Origin: Heloderma charlesbogerti
Taxonomy: Eukaryota > Chordata > Lepidosauria > Squamata > Helodermatidae
Direction of reading: 5' to 3'
Length of the DNA stretch: 64,000 bases
Assembly (NCBI GenBank): GCA_026122225.1
Contig: JANEZZ010000523.1
Coordinates: forward strand, 124,001 to 188,000
Positions 51,770-63,673 of the stretch are shown in pieces. Position 1 is the first letter of the stretch; each line of letters starts with the position of its first letter. Position numbers and translations under genes: made by a program. Below the pieces are notes generated by a model that saw only the letters and a program-made list of their open reading frames with translations, made no database searches and was not told the origin of the DNA.

Positions 51770-54660
51770 ACCCCCAATGTAAACACATCCCATAACACCA
51801 CACTATTGCCATCTTTGTGAGGGAGATCAGCATTTTGCAGTTGAGCGGGCCAGAGACCATCTGTACAAAGCAGAACAACGGCAAGCTCACAGCAGACAGC
51901 GCAGTGGGAAAGGGCGATGCCAAAGGATACAGGAGGGAAGGCTCCGAGTCCCACCCTGGGGAAACGTGAAAATGGCCTCACAACACACAGCAACTTTAGA
52001 GGAGCTTGCTGGCAACAATAAGTTCTCATAGAAAAAGCAAGAGATACCAGGACAAGAACCTGGGGTGCCCCTCACAGGGAGACACCCTAACTACACAGCC
52101 ACATGAGCAGAGAGGAGGAAGAGTCATGAGGGGTCCCTGTAGTTTATGAGAAGTCTCCCAAGCATTCCACCACTGAAGGGGCTCCATGTGGAGCCATCGT
52201 GCCACAGAAGTGCAAAGGTTTAGTAGACAAGCAACTCCAGATGTGACTCCAGGTTATGGACTCCCAAGAGAAAGGGCTGAGAAGAGCAAAGCATGCACCT
52301 GAAACAAAGCAGTGAGACAGCCCACTCCAAATGCCTGGCATACGCGCTGACAGTCTGAATGAGGTCACTGTCCAACCTGTTCATGCCCCAATATGCTTAT
52401 CAGGTCACTCTGCCACCTTCATCCCATTCAGCCACACACAGGCCCCATGGTCAGTGCCTGCTGGTTATTGCCCTAGGGCACCTTGTTCTCATTCTCTGCC
52501 ATTCCCACCCTCCACATCATCCAGCCTGACATCTGGGTTTATAATTAGAATATTGTGTGTGTGTGTGTGAGAAGTTGTGCGGACGTTGTTCCTTTGATGC
52601 CGGGGGTTCAAATGACAAACTTGAATCTAGAATTCCATCATGTCACCAATCACCCAAGGCTGGAAGCCAGCAAGGGTGTCCATCATGCCAGGCTTCAGGC
52701 TAGAGTGCTGTGCTTTTAAATTCTTGCTAAATATGCAGCTAAGGCTGTTCTTTAGGAAACCAGTTGAGCTCAGGCCTTCCTTGCAGCAACTTCTACTGCA
52801 TCTTGCGCCAGGCGTTTGCTGTAGGAGCTGTTCCTTCCTGGCCTGTCTGACCCACCCTTGGTTAACTGGAACCTGGTTACTTGCTGCTGAACTTATTCTA
52901 CAGACGACCCCGCTGTTCTCTGTACCCTGTTCAGCACCTCCCAGGCTCGCAGCAGCTTTGCAGGAAAGGGTCAAGATGTGGAGATCTCAACCCTGGAAGT
53001 TGTGATCTTGTTTTTTACTATTACTTTCTTCGATCAACCACAGGACTGGACTCTTCAAGGCAGTCCTACACTCAAGACATGTGATTTTGAATGTAGATTG
53101 TAGTTGTGTGGACAGAATGCCCGCTTTTTAGGTGTTGCATTCAGAACAAAGCTTTGGCATGTGAAAATGACAGGTCATAAACAATGGTGCTGATTCGTTC
53201 TTGAACGTATAATGTGCACATCTCATTTCTTTCACATGTCTGTTCTTTCCCTTTTGCTGCTTTCTTTATTCTGGGACCCTATGCTTCCGGAGACTCCTCT
53301 GATCTCTGCCTCTCATTTTTCTTCCCCTTTCCTAATAATTTTGTCTTAATTTAAATTGTAAGACTTCAGGCAAGGTTTGTTATCTTCAACATAATTATTA
53401 TATACTGCCTAATGAGTATTATTATTATTATTATCATCATCATCATCATTTCTTAAATATCTTGCAATTCTGATAAATATCTCAAGGAACCATGAATTCC
53501 CCCACCCCTGCCATGCTCTGTTTGAGATTCTCAGATTAAAATTATAAAACTACAACATTTCAAGTATGAGCAATCTGCTGTTGATTCCATTGTAAGTGTA
53601 AAGAATGGGACACATTGGCTTCCTGTCAGGTGCATTTGTTTTGAAAGGATGTGAGTGTTTACAACATCTAGTCATATTATTGGATTTTGTTGGCATCTCT
53701 ATGGAGACATAATTTAGGCACAACAGTTTACAATTCCATTGAAACAAAAAGCGGGATGTGGCACTGGTGTTTCTTTATCAAGGGTCTGCTCACGAAGAAG
53801 GAGAAAAATCAGACTGCCTTTGCCCATAGATTTAAAACCTGCTGTTTACCACGGTAGTTTCCCTGGTCTCAGCAGTATGCCAATGTGACAATAATAAATG
53901 TATTCTGTTAAAGTTGATTCTGTTCATGCCTCAAGCAGCTTTTTTATTTGCCCTTTTCATATCTGTGTAAAATTCTTGTACAAAACCAAGTGTGTAACTA
54001 TATTCTGATTAGCGCCTTGCCATTCGAACTCTTATTAGACTGTATAACAGGGGAAACGAGGAATAAGAAGTCCTCTGAGCGTTCACTGAGAATTCACCCC
54101 TCTCAGGCCTGCACACAGGATGAGCCATCAAGACAAAGGCAGCTGGGGCAAGCCATGTATTGTCACTTGCAAAGGCAGGAGTTGTACTGACCACTGGTGC
54201 ACAGGTGGGGAAACTTTTTAGGCCCAAGGGTTACTTTGGCTCAATAGGAACTTGTCTGCAACAATATGAAATAACTGCCACATTCAGCCTCAATGGGCTG
54301 TGCTTCCTGGAAGGAACCAAAAAGTACTTAAGGGCAACACCACTGCTTCTGGCCTGAGGGGAGAGGGACCACGGCCTGAGGGAGCTCTGCATAGGAGTCT
54401 TTGTTTAAATAAAAACTGTTTGTTTGGAAGCAGGGTCTGTTTGAATCTGTAGGGTGTAGTCCACCAACTCTGAAACATTGCCAGGGCCTGCACCAGCAGT
54501 GGGTGGGAGCCACACTCTCTTTAAAATACATGTGCACGTGCACACACACACTACTCTGATCAGGAAACACACACATACCATTCTGACTGGGAAATGCTGA
54601 TCCCTTCCTGGATTGCCAGCTGGATGTATTTTCTCTGTGTGCAACTGATAAAGGGGGCAA
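51770..54660. other. Long stretch without clear transposon termini, no gene seen
   Basis: Contains (GT)n at 52553-52569, (ATT)n-(ATC)n at 53417-53449, and GC-moderate sequence at 52630-53070 that may be an old LTR-like repeat, though I cannot show its ends. Overlapping open frames at 52627-53005 lack a family motif. Confidence 0.35.
53417..53449. repeat. Compound microsatellite (ATT)n-(ATC)n
   Basis: Uninterrupted ATT units pass directly into ATC units, suggesting a T-to-C change that spread by slippage. Confidence 0.9.
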
Positions 54661-54670
54661 ATATTTAAAA

Positions 54671-54792
54671 ATCCAGGAAGAGATCCCTGGATCTCACCAA
54701 CTCACTTGGATTTGTCTCTCAGCCTGCACTGAAAAAAGGGTTTCCTGACAAATCCAGGTGAGCTGGTGAGATCCAGGGATCTCTTCCTGGAT
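54671..54792. repeat. Inverted repeat with 46-bp arms and 30-bp loop
   Basis: Arms 54671-54716 and 54747-54792 (ATCCAGGAAGAGATCCCTGG... and its inverse) pair with two mismatches. Weaker symmetry continues outward ('caactgataaaggggg' with 'ccctttttttcagttg'-like sequence), so it may be the core of a MITE. Confidence 0.85.
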
Positions 54793-54799
54793 TGTCAGC

Positions 54800-57050
54800 T
54801 GCCCTTTTTTCAGTTGTGATGGAATAAGGCTTCCCTCATCAGGAAGCCTTTGGGAACCACTGTGCCCCAGACGCCTTGAGGCTGCGTCTCCTGACTGATC
54901 CAGCTTCCCTTTCCTCTCACCCTTCAGGGAGGCGAAGAAGCCTCAACCAGGAGGGGGAGGCCTGGTGGACCAGGTCAGCTCTGGTGAGTCTGCATATATG
55001 GGACAGTTGGGCTATGTTTGGCTTAATGTTGTAGTGGGGAAAAGCCCTTCTTGGAGGAGTGTATTAGGATTGCTCTATCAAAGCTAATGAAATGGCCCCA
55101 GGTCTGAGGGCTCAGTGTTGCCCCCAAGAAGACTCTGAGCCCAAGAAGATACTGGTCACTCCACTCCAGGGAGCACCCTCAGGACCTCTGGTACATCCCC
55201 AGACCCAAAGACTTGGCCCTCCCATCAACCTGAGCCTCCAAGAGCGGCTCATCCAAAGCCTCTCAGGTCCTGCAGCTGCATTGGAGCATAAGGCTACAAA
55301 TATGAGAATGAGCCCTTTATGGTTGCAGGCTGCACCCAGTGGGAGGAGGTGGAGCTTCTGAGGGATCTGAACTCTATGGCCTGCTTAAGCCATCAGCTGC
55401 TGCTGGAGCATTGCTGGGATGTCAGCTCCTTTCAGGAGGAACTACCTGCAGACCACTGTCTGAGGTGCCCTTAATCTTTGCCTTGCTGTGCTCTTGCTTA
55501 CCGAGCAGATCTACCAAGTAAATGGGACCCTTGCCTTGCCAATTATAGCATCTTTTTGTCAGAGCCTCCTTGATCCACCAGCTGCTTCCCCTGGGGCCCA
55601 ATCCTAGCCAGGACTGTTGGTTGCTCAGTCTTAGAACTAGAAGCCTTTGCTAGGGAATTTTTCCTGGAAGAGCCAACAGCAAATCACGGCCACAGCCAAA
55701 ACTATTAAAATGCTGAAATCTGTGAGCTGACTGGCATCTTTTCACTCGCTTGGCCTCGCTTTCTTTCCCATTCAGTCCACACCAAGGAAGGAAAACAGCC
55801 TTGCTCCCCACACACAATCTGGGGATGAAGTGATGGGACTCTGTGACAGCCTGGCCTCCTGACTCATCCCAAAGCAGGCCTGTGAATCCCAGCTCTAGCC
55901 CTGTTTCTTTCTTCACTGACAGCGTCAGCCCTCTTGGGCTGCCACCTTGGGAGTTTGCTTGTGTGGCTGCTGCTGCAATCGCTCAGCTCTGAGACTGGAG
56001 CTCGCAAGCTAAAGACAGATTTGCAAGCTTGACAGCTGAGTGTCCGCAGCCTTCTCCAGGCTTTCTGGCTGGATGCACAACAGGAGGGGGAGTCAGTCAG
56101 TGGCTGGAATTGGCTGTGGGGAAAAGCAGCTGCAAAAGAAGTGAGGAGGATGGTGTGCCTGTACATGGGTGAAATTTCTCTTGGGCCGCCTGTCTATGGC
56201 TTGCTGATGGTGTATTCAAAAACTCAGTGCTTCCCAGGGAAGACAGTTTTCTCCCGAGTACTACCCTTTCTTTATGGTCTGTTTTCTCTCCTCCCCTCAA
56301 CCCACCTGCACCACTGCTCCAAATTAGGAGAGGGGGAAAGAAGAAGCAGAGAAAGCTAGCATTACCCGGACTGGGAGAGGGAGAGAAGAAGCTCAGCCTG
56401 TCTTCCTCAACTTGCAGATAGAATCAGTTTCACAAATAACGGCTGTAAAAAAGATAAATTTGTTATCTCACTGAAGGGACAAAAATGAGGAAATGGTGAG
56501 ATTAAGGAAGCAAAGGGGAGGGAGGTGAAGGAGGAACCTATTTCAGGAAAGCATTAACTAGGCGAGTCAGACACTGCCCAGTTTTGTCTTTGCCATGTAA
56601 AAGCATTTCGCAATTGTACCGAGGATATAGCACTGTAGTAAGTGTTTTTAGTCTGTTGATTCCGCTTCCAGATTATTGTGGAATAGCAATGTCTAAGCAA
56701 CACTGAAAGGCTCTAGTGTGGAAAGGACCATAACCTTGGGACATATGTTTTGTCAATCAGGTTACATATCCTACGGACTTAGAGGAAGACTCTAAGAAAG
56801 TAGTGAAAAGCATCGACTAAAAACAGTTAAGGAACTGACCACTCAGTGCACCATGTTGCTTACTAATACCAGTTGCATGAGCATAAGGCAAAGAATAGCA
56901 TGGTGAGTTCATTCACAATAATGGGGATGGATTCCACATGAGCAACCAGCCACCATGAAGAGTTCCAAGCGAGAAGTCTTCTGTTGAGAAAATGCTTATT
57001 CAGGTTGGGAGATCACTTCCCCTCCTCATTGTAAGTAAGTTTTAGAATAC
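54800..57050. other. Unclassified, moderately GC-rich stretch, no gene seen
   Basis: Open frames at 55092-55361 and 55339-55521 lie in a GC-richer block, but I recognise no domain and no splice-site layout that would make them exons. A decayed LTR-type repeat is possible. Confidence 0.3.
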
Positions 57051-57054
57051 CTGA

Positions 57055-57392
57055 AGGGGGTAGTAACAGAGCCTTTTCTGTGGTGGCGCCACACCTTTGG
57101 AATTCCTTCCCTGAGGAAATGTGTATGGCTTCCTCATTGCTGGCCTTTAGGAGGTTCTAAAAGACTTATTTATTCCAGTCTGCATTTGGTTAATTTTAGT
57201 GTACTGTGCTTTTAACTGAGGTTTTATCTGTGCAGCTCCTATTTCATTATTCTAACCATTTAGGTACTGAATATTGTTCATTGTTTTTATGGTTTGATTT
57301 TTTTAACTTTATTTTAAAGTAAGTTGTATTCCCCTTTATGAGGGTTTCCATTCTGAAAAGTGGGCTAGAGATCTTTTAAATAAATATTACAT
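57055..57392 (+). mobile_element. L2-like LINE 3' end
   Basis: 'agagccttttctgtggtggc', 'ccacacctttggaattcctt', 'ccctgaggaaatg', then a T-rich 3' UTR and 'gagatcttttaaataaatat'. A short BovB insertion follows 12 bases later. Confidence 0.65.
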
Positions 57393-57404
57393 ATTTCTGA
57401 GATT

Positions 57405-57484
57405 TGTTGTTGTTCAGTCGTTCAGTCGTGTCTGACTCTTCGTGACCCCATGGACCATAGCAGGCCTTCCTGTCCTGCGCTCTC
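57405..57484 (-). mobile_element. 80-bp BovB 3'-end insertion with perfect 12-bp target duplication
   Basis: 'tgttgttgttcagtcgttca', 'gtcgtgtctgactcttcgtg' and 'accccatggaccatagcagg' are the reverse complement of the BovB 3' end at 16512-16590. The 12-mer ATTTCTGAGATT flanks it exactly at 57393-57404 and 57485-57496. It encodes only the last residues (MVHGVTKSRTRLND) of the LINE protein. Confidence 0.92.
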
Positions 57485-57499
57485 ATTTCTGAGATTAGT

Positions 57500-58595
57500 T
57501 ACCCATTATTTACATTTTGCTTCTGGTTTGTGCTAGACAGCATCACAACAAGGCTACATAAATATCATGCTTATACATTAGAAATGCAGTTCAAGATGAA
57601 AAACCCTTCAATTACATCTGTACAAAAAAAATCCAATATTATTACATTTGGGTTTAAGGATGAAATTACTACATGCATAAACTTCTAGTGGGAAAAGAAT
57701 AAACAAAATAGATCCAAAATATCTACTTCAGACAGTATCCAACTGTGTCATTCTACAAGCACAAATGATGTTGTACTAGTGGAAACTAGGTTCCAGTCTA
57801 TTGACAAGAGGCGAATGCAACTAAAGTTACATTTGTGAAAGTGTGGTTGTGCAACTGCTTGCACATTACGCTTGTTCAACTGGTCATAATCACCTTGAGA
57901 TTTTTTGTGACTGTTCCCTTCCCTGCTTCTTTTTCTTCCTGAGATAGTCTGGTGGCCCCATTACATTCTATATATTGTGAGACAAAGCAGATGACCTGGA
58001 ACATCTGGAACCTGGATGAACTGTCTTTATCCATGCAAAGTGTTTTGTTTTCCAATGCATTTCTACTTTGATGATGGTAATGCTGCCATTGAAAGTGGTT
58101 GTTGTCCTTCTGTGAAGAAGCAAACATCACTGCTACTTGCTCAAAGAATGCTGAGCCATTTGTGCTTTGAAAGGAAAAGAAACAAATCGTTTTCATGATC
58201 ACGTTCTCTTATTGCTTATGAATAAACCAGAATTCCTATGATCCAGTTTTATCCTTACAATAAAGAATACGAATTGAAATCACCGTTCTTCATAAACACA
58301 GACAATCGAACCAATAGGATAAAAGCTACCATTTCACACTCTTTCAACCATTTTGTGTGGACAAAAGCATGCTTAATTGATGCATGTCAAGTGATTCTAA
58401 AGCTTCACTGATATATAATGAAGCACTGCCTATATTTTTATCAGAGAGAAAAATGTTGCTGCCAATTTTCTTTGTTCGTTTCTCTTTCACACATTTGGAT
58501 GGACACTTTGGCTCATTTTGATGCTTCCCTGTAGCGGGGCGTCACTTATAACTGGTTAGAGGAAAGGACCAGTGCAAGTGGAGGTAATCTTAGGG
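57500..58595. other. TE-poor stretch, no gene seen
   Basis: AT-rich; no recognisable repeat family or protein motif. Confidence 0.35.
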
Positions 58596-58599
58596 CCAA

Positions 58600-58985
58600 A
58601 TTAGTTGTCCTCCGAATCAGAGAAGCTATGCGGGATAGCTTTCCCTATTCTCCTGCAAGTGTTTGTGGTCCCAATTCAGATCAGGAACATGGTGCTCTGG
58701 GAGAGGAAGGTTGAAGCTTCTCCTTCAGTTTTGGTCCCAAAATTCCACTCCCCACTGGGAGTGGTGGGGCCAGTGTTAAAAAAGAAGAAAAAAGGCTTCC
58801 ATTCATTTCAACTGAGACGTTTTCTTTTTTAAACCCCCACACTGGAGTGGGGGATTTTGTGGAAAACGGCTGAGGGTGGAAGCTTAAACCTTCTTGTCCT
58901 GAACCACCATGGTCCTGATCCAGATAAAGGCTGCACATGCTTGCAGGAGAGCTGGGAAAACAATCATGCATAGCTCCACTATGCA
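58600..58985. repeat. Palindromic MITE-like repeat
   Basis: Left 'ctattctcctgcaagtgtt', 'cagatcaggaacatggtgct' pair with right 'agcatgtgcagcc'-type inverse ('ctgcacatgcttgcaggaga', 'aaccaccatggtcctgatcc'). A partial copy is at 23612-23850. Confidence 0.7.
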
Positions 58986-58989
58986 TGAT

Positions 58990-60385
58990 CAGGAGAACAT
59001 TTTGTTTGGCCCTTGTCTTCTGTATACAGTAATAACATACAGTACCTCATTATGATCTTATCCTTTATTATTTTGTGCATCACTTAGACATTTCTGTTAA
59101 TGTAATTGATTCATAAATATTGTTAAGCAAATAAATAAAAATTTCAACAGTAGAAAAAGTGTCACATCAGTTCACTCTGTGTGTTGGTTCTGCAGGGAGA
59201 GGTTTCAATTTTTTTTTTTAAACAGATTACAAAGATCAGGGTTATTTCCTGAAGCAGGTCTTTTGGGACACTAAGATAGACACATATTCCCATCACCCAA
59301 CTGGATTCACTATTGACTTCTTCGAGGTTGACAATTCCAGTGATTTTATGAGATGTGTGTGTGTGTGTGTGTGTGTGTAATTTATGTTCCCTAAGGGTAG
59401 TTGGGTTTCTTTAGTAAGACTTAGCTTTGTTTTTGATGGCTACAGTGATTCAGGCTTACTCTTTCCCCCTGAAGCCAGGTAGTGGCAACCAGAAAGACAT
59501 TATATGCCATGTAAATGGGGCCATTTACACTATTATTTGGTGCAGTAATTACTAGATTCTCTTCTGTTAGTTCTACTCTTTCTTTATGTTTTTGTTTTAA
59601 GGAAGGGAGAAATAACAGCTTGTCGCTTGGAGAGCAAATAACACTCTTTAAAAGCTGTTACTAGGCAACCTTTCAGCTTGGGTGGGATACATGTGAACTC
59701 GTATCTAAGCAAAACCAAACCCCCAATTAATCTTTGAGTTTTATGGGGCTAATGGCATAATATGATAAGGAAGAGGAGGTTTTCCACTTTGTATTCAGTA
59801 GGGGTTTGCATGAAGTGAGAAAAATGGGTGAGGGCAAACTGTATGATTTTTTTTTTTCCTGGAAGAAGTCTCTTTTCAAAATTAATTCCTTCTCTCATCA
59901 CAAATGTGAAGGTGAAGAAGAGGAGAAGCTAGTGAATTCCCAAAGTAGAACAGTTACAGAAGTTTCTCTGCAGTGAGACATTCCGGTTTGATCGGATTGG
60001 CTTTATCGAACAGCTGAATGAAACACCAGTGTCAGCTTTGCACAGGCTCAAGCTATAAGGCTAATAATCTGTACTTGGCAACCAGAGGTGAAGGAAGTAT
60101 GGCAGTCATCCTGGGGCAGACTGTTCAGGCACCTATTAAAAAATCGAGTATTATAGATCAGTGCTTGTAATTGTACACATCAATGTGAAAACCAGGTTCC
60201 CAAAGGAAGCTGGACACCCATGAAGAATTCTGACACCTTCTGATGATCTGCATCCTTTTTGCAGGAAGAACTGCGACCAGGAGTCTTCATCTTGGAGGAT
60301 CTGGCAGTGGAAGAAGGGAGCAGAGAGTTCACCTCTCTAGGATTGTGACAAGGAAGCAGGGCCCCAGTTTAGTGGCTGCACAAGG
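58990..60385. other. TE-poor stretch, no gene seen
   Basis: It holds the (TG)n tract at 59354-59378 and T/A runs. No other feature recognised. Confidence 0.35.
59354..59378. repeat. (TG)n microsatellite
   Basis: About 12 uninterrupted TG units. Confidence 0.95.
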
Positions 60386-60396
60386 GATGCATAGTG

Positions 60397-60734
60397 CAGG
60401 GGGTGAGTCTCTTTCAGCCCAAGTGCCAAATTCAGTTTCGACAAGGCTCTCGGGGGCAGCATTTCATTGGCAAGCAGGGCCAAGGGCAAAAGGGGTGGAC
60501 ACAAAATCCCCCCCATCCCAAATCCCAGCATATTTTATCTTAAAGCTCTTACTGCCTTAGGAGAGGCATTTCCATCTTTTAAATAGGGAGGGGGGAATAT
60601 AAAAGCTAGGAAACCACCAAGTGGTCGGGGGAAAGGGATAGGCTGTGGGGAGGGCGGAGCCATCTGGGAAGCCTGGAGGCTGGATTTGGCCCACAGGCAG
60701 GTTGGATTTGTGGGCCTGAGGTTCAATACCCCTG
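60397..60734. mobile_element. hAT-like MITE (CAGGGG termini) with perfect 8-bp TSD
   Basis: It starts CAGGGGGTGAGTCTCTTTCA and ends GAGGTTCAATACCCCTG. Both flanks are GCATAGTG (60389-60396, 60735-60742). Of the three copies in the window it has the best preserved ends, and it anchors the family assignment of 17684-17998 and 50000-50343. No transposase frame. Confidence 0.88.
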
Positions 60735-60842
60735 GCATAGTGTATGCGCCAGCAGGTGGGTAATTCTATCAACATGCAAGAGATGCAGAAGCACAAAATG
60801 TAGTGCTCAGCAAGTGTACATGCCTCGAAAATTCTGTTTGCC

Positions 60843-61485
60843 ATGGAGCAGGTGAACCGTGGTCTCCTGGATCTGGCCACAGTGATCCATGCCTTACTCA
60901 CTTCACATTTAGATTACTGCAATGTGCTCTATATGGGGCTGCCCTTGAAGAATGTCCAGAAGCCAGCTAGTGCGAAATGTGGCAGCCAGATTTTTTGTGC
61001 ATTTTACCGACTATGTCACACCAGTCTTGAATCAGCTGTGCTGGCTTCCACTTTGTTTCTGAGCTCAATTTGAGGTGCTGGTTTTTATCTATAAAGTCAT
61101 AAATGTCTTGGGACCGGGATATCTGAAAAACAGGTTCTTCCCATTTGAGCCCGCCCAAAATTTGCACTTGTCATCTGAGGCCCTGCTGTGCATCCCACTT
61201 CTTGGGGAGTTCAGGTTGCTGGACATTCATTACAGGGCCTTTTGTGTAGCAGCCCCAGTTGTGGAACACCCTCCCCAGGGAGGTTAGACTAGCCTCCTTA
61301 GTTTCCTTTAGATAACAGGTGAAGATGATAATGTTCCACCAAGTTAATGCTACTCTCTGTTTTTTTTGTAATTAATCTGCAGTTTTAAAATACGTTTTAG
61401 GGTTGTTGTTTTTAAATCTTTGTATTTCTACTGTACATCACTTTGAGCATTCATTGAGTGGAGCGGGGGATCCAAAAATATTCTA
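60843..61485 (+). mobile_element. L2/CR1-like LINE, C-terminal ORF fragment and 3' UTR
   Basis: The frame at 60843-61070 reads VNRGLLDLATVIHALLTSHLDYCNVLYMGLPLKN in two parts (HALLTSHLDYCNVLY, MGLPLKNVQKPASAK), wording typical of the thumb/C-terminal region of L2-like RTs. It continues in another frame with VLVFIYKVINVLGPGYLKNR and PLLGEFRLLDIHYRAFCVAAP (61075-61284), so a frameshift separates them. The 3' UTR ends with 'tactgtacatcactttgagc' and 'attcattgagtggagcggg'. The protein is only a remnant. Confidence 0.8.
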
Positions 61486-61650
61486 CATTTTAGATGATAC
61501 ATATGGTAAAGTGTAAGGTCTTATGATTGGCCCAACTCCCTGCTTCATTACAAGAGTTTCAGAAGGCCTTTACATGATACAACAAAATTGTAGAAGGACC
61601 CACAGCCGCTGCTCATCATCGTGGCCTATATGGGTGATAAGCTCTAGCTG

Positions 61651-61869
61651 CAGCGGGGCTGGTGGCTCCTAGTTTGGAGGGGCTTTGAATCTGCTCTGGG
61701 TTTCAGTCAGAACCAGTCAGAACTCTAAAGGATCTATTCAAAGTGCTGGACCCATTTGGAGGATAAGGTTTAGCACTTTAGACAGCTCCTTTAGAGTTCT
61801 GACTGCTTCTGACTGAAACCCAGAGCAGATTCACAGCTCCTCTGGAATAGGAATCACCAGCCTCCACTC
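61651..61869. mobile_element. hAT-like MITE (CAGTGGAGGCTGGTGG family), copy 3
   Basis: CAGCGGGGCTGGTGGCTCCT at the left and AGGAATCACCAGCCTCCACT at the right, with 'tctgctctgggtttcagtca' and its inverse as inner arms. Flanks TCTAGCTG and CCTAGCTC agree at 6 of 8. Confidence 0.75.
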
Positions 61870-61874
61870 CCTAG

Positions 61875-63060
61875 CTCGCAACCAGGCAGGGAGGCCATCA
61901 CATGGCAGCCTTTTAAACTGGCCTTCTGCGTTTGGAGAGACCAGGCGTAGGTGTGCAGCTGGATGGAGCTTTCCCCAAGCTGGCATGGAAAGTATGAAGC
62001 CTGAAGGAGACTCCAGGAAGTCCTAAACAAGGGCCATTGAGAACCTTTGCTTAAAGAAAACATTTTCTTTACACTCCATTTGTTAACAACAGGAAGTCTA
62101 ATAAAATGCATACCTAGTGTTGCTGTAAGTCAGTGCCAAAACTCAAAGCTGAGAGGCAGCTCTACAGGGAACATTTGGAAGGTGTGCTGAAAAAACCCAT
62201 TAGTCCAAAATAATCCAATGGCAAGTCCTTGGCTTTACAATCCAAAGGAGCAAAAGGGCTGTGTTGATTATGCAGGACCATTCAAAGGTGAAAACTACTG
62301 TTCATTGGGATCTTGAAACACCTTAAAGGATTAGGAGGGGCTCAGTAGATCTCCCAACTCAAGTGGGTTGTATATGTAAAAGGTTCTAGACAGTTCTAAA
62401 CTGTAGGTTGTATCCAGTGTTAATCTTCCTTAAGTCCCATTCATTTCAATGGGTCTATTGTATTCTAGGACCAACAGTGGATTCAACTGTTAAAGCCCAG
62501 CTCTAAGGGTTAGATGCAGCCTGGATGGGTGGTATTTGGAGTGATTTCATTTCTAGTTATTCACCAGGTGGTTGTGGAAAATGAGGTATATTGTATCCTA
62601 TCACCTTTGTAAGATTTCAATATAAAATGTGAAGGCCATGAGACTTTCTTTTCTAAAAATCCCCCTTTCAAAGCTCTTTTCTTTCCATAGTTTGCAATTG
62701 ATGATGCCCAGGAGGCAACTAATTAACATGTCATGAAATGGATTTCCAAATCCTTTCTTTTCATAGATAGATAGATAGATAGAGTTGCACCATGAAATAA
62801 AGGCCCTTTTGCCTACAAAACTGTCAAGTGCCAGTCATTTGAACTACTGTTTTCTGCTAGGACAATGAATGCTAACAGTGTAAATTAAATTAAGAACATG
62901 AAATAACCATCTCCCAAGTCCTGCTGCATCAAGACAATGCGCAGAGTCAAAAGGTTACTTGTATTGTGGGATCTGCATTCTCATATTTACAGGTCGACTG
63001 TCTGTAAGTGGACAGAATCTATATAAAGTATGTTGGGTCTTTCTGGTCCATGCCATTTGC
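61875..63060. other. TE-poor stretch with small repeats, no gene seen
   Basis: Includes a MITE-like fragment at 62404-62470 ('cttaagtcccattcatttca' then 'atgggtctatt') and an (ATAG)n tract at 62763-62783. Confidence 0.4.
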
Positions 63061-63065
63061 TCCAG

Positions 63066-63329
63066 CACCACAATTTTTATTTATTTTTATTTGTTATTAC
63101 ATTTATATCCTGTCTTTGTTTTTTCCTCTTGCAAGGAACCCAAGGCAGCTTACATGGTCCTCCTCCTCTCCATTTTATCCTCACAACAACCCTGTGAAGT
63201 AGGCTAGGCTAAGAGTCAGTGACTGGTAGCAAAGTCACCTGGTGGGCTTCATGGCTGAGTGGGGACAAGAACCTGGATCTCCCATGTCCCAGTCCAACAT
63301 TCTAGCCACTGTGCCACACGCTGGCTCAC
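63066..63329 (-). mobile_element. MIR-like (CORE/tRNA) SINE
   Basis: 'ccattttatcctcacaacaa', 'ccctgtgaagtaggctagg', 'agcaaagtcacctggtggg', 'gacaagaacctggatctccc', 'ctagccactgtgccacacg' follow the same order as 38738-38988. Confidence 0.75.
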
Positions 63330-63334
63330 AATGA

Positions 63335-63673
63335 CCTGGTCTGCATGATCACTGCAGCCCACCGTGGTGCCCATGGATGCCAGGCTGGCAATCCAGGCGC
63401 CCACTACAGCATCTCATTACATGTGAACATGGTGAGGGTGGGTTATTGAGTTGGTTTATAAGCCACCCAGAACCCATGGGCTGTTTTAGGGTTGCAGGTG
63501 GCCTGTCATCCCCCCCAACAACCCACCCTCGCTGGGTGTGCACATAATGAGAAGCTATGACGTGCCCCGCTGCACCCTTACATTCAAAATGGTGACTGCC
63601 ATCACAAAAGAAACCCTGTGGGGGACTTCATCCATGGTGGCTTTTTGTTTCAGGCGAACCAGGCCAATGTGAC
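63335..63673. repeat. Probable MITE with inverted 'cctggt' ends
   Basis: 'cctggtctgcatgatcact' at the left and 'tttcaggcgaaccagg' at the right resemble the ends of 40464-40746. An ACAACCCACCCTCGC / GAGGGTGGGTT inner pair (63434 and 63518) supports a shared family. Target duplication is not clear. Confidence 0.5.

Noticed and set aside
54880..55640. GC-richer block as a protein-coding exon
   Set aside because: Short overlapping frames without known motifs; could be an old LTR-type repeat. Left as unclassified.
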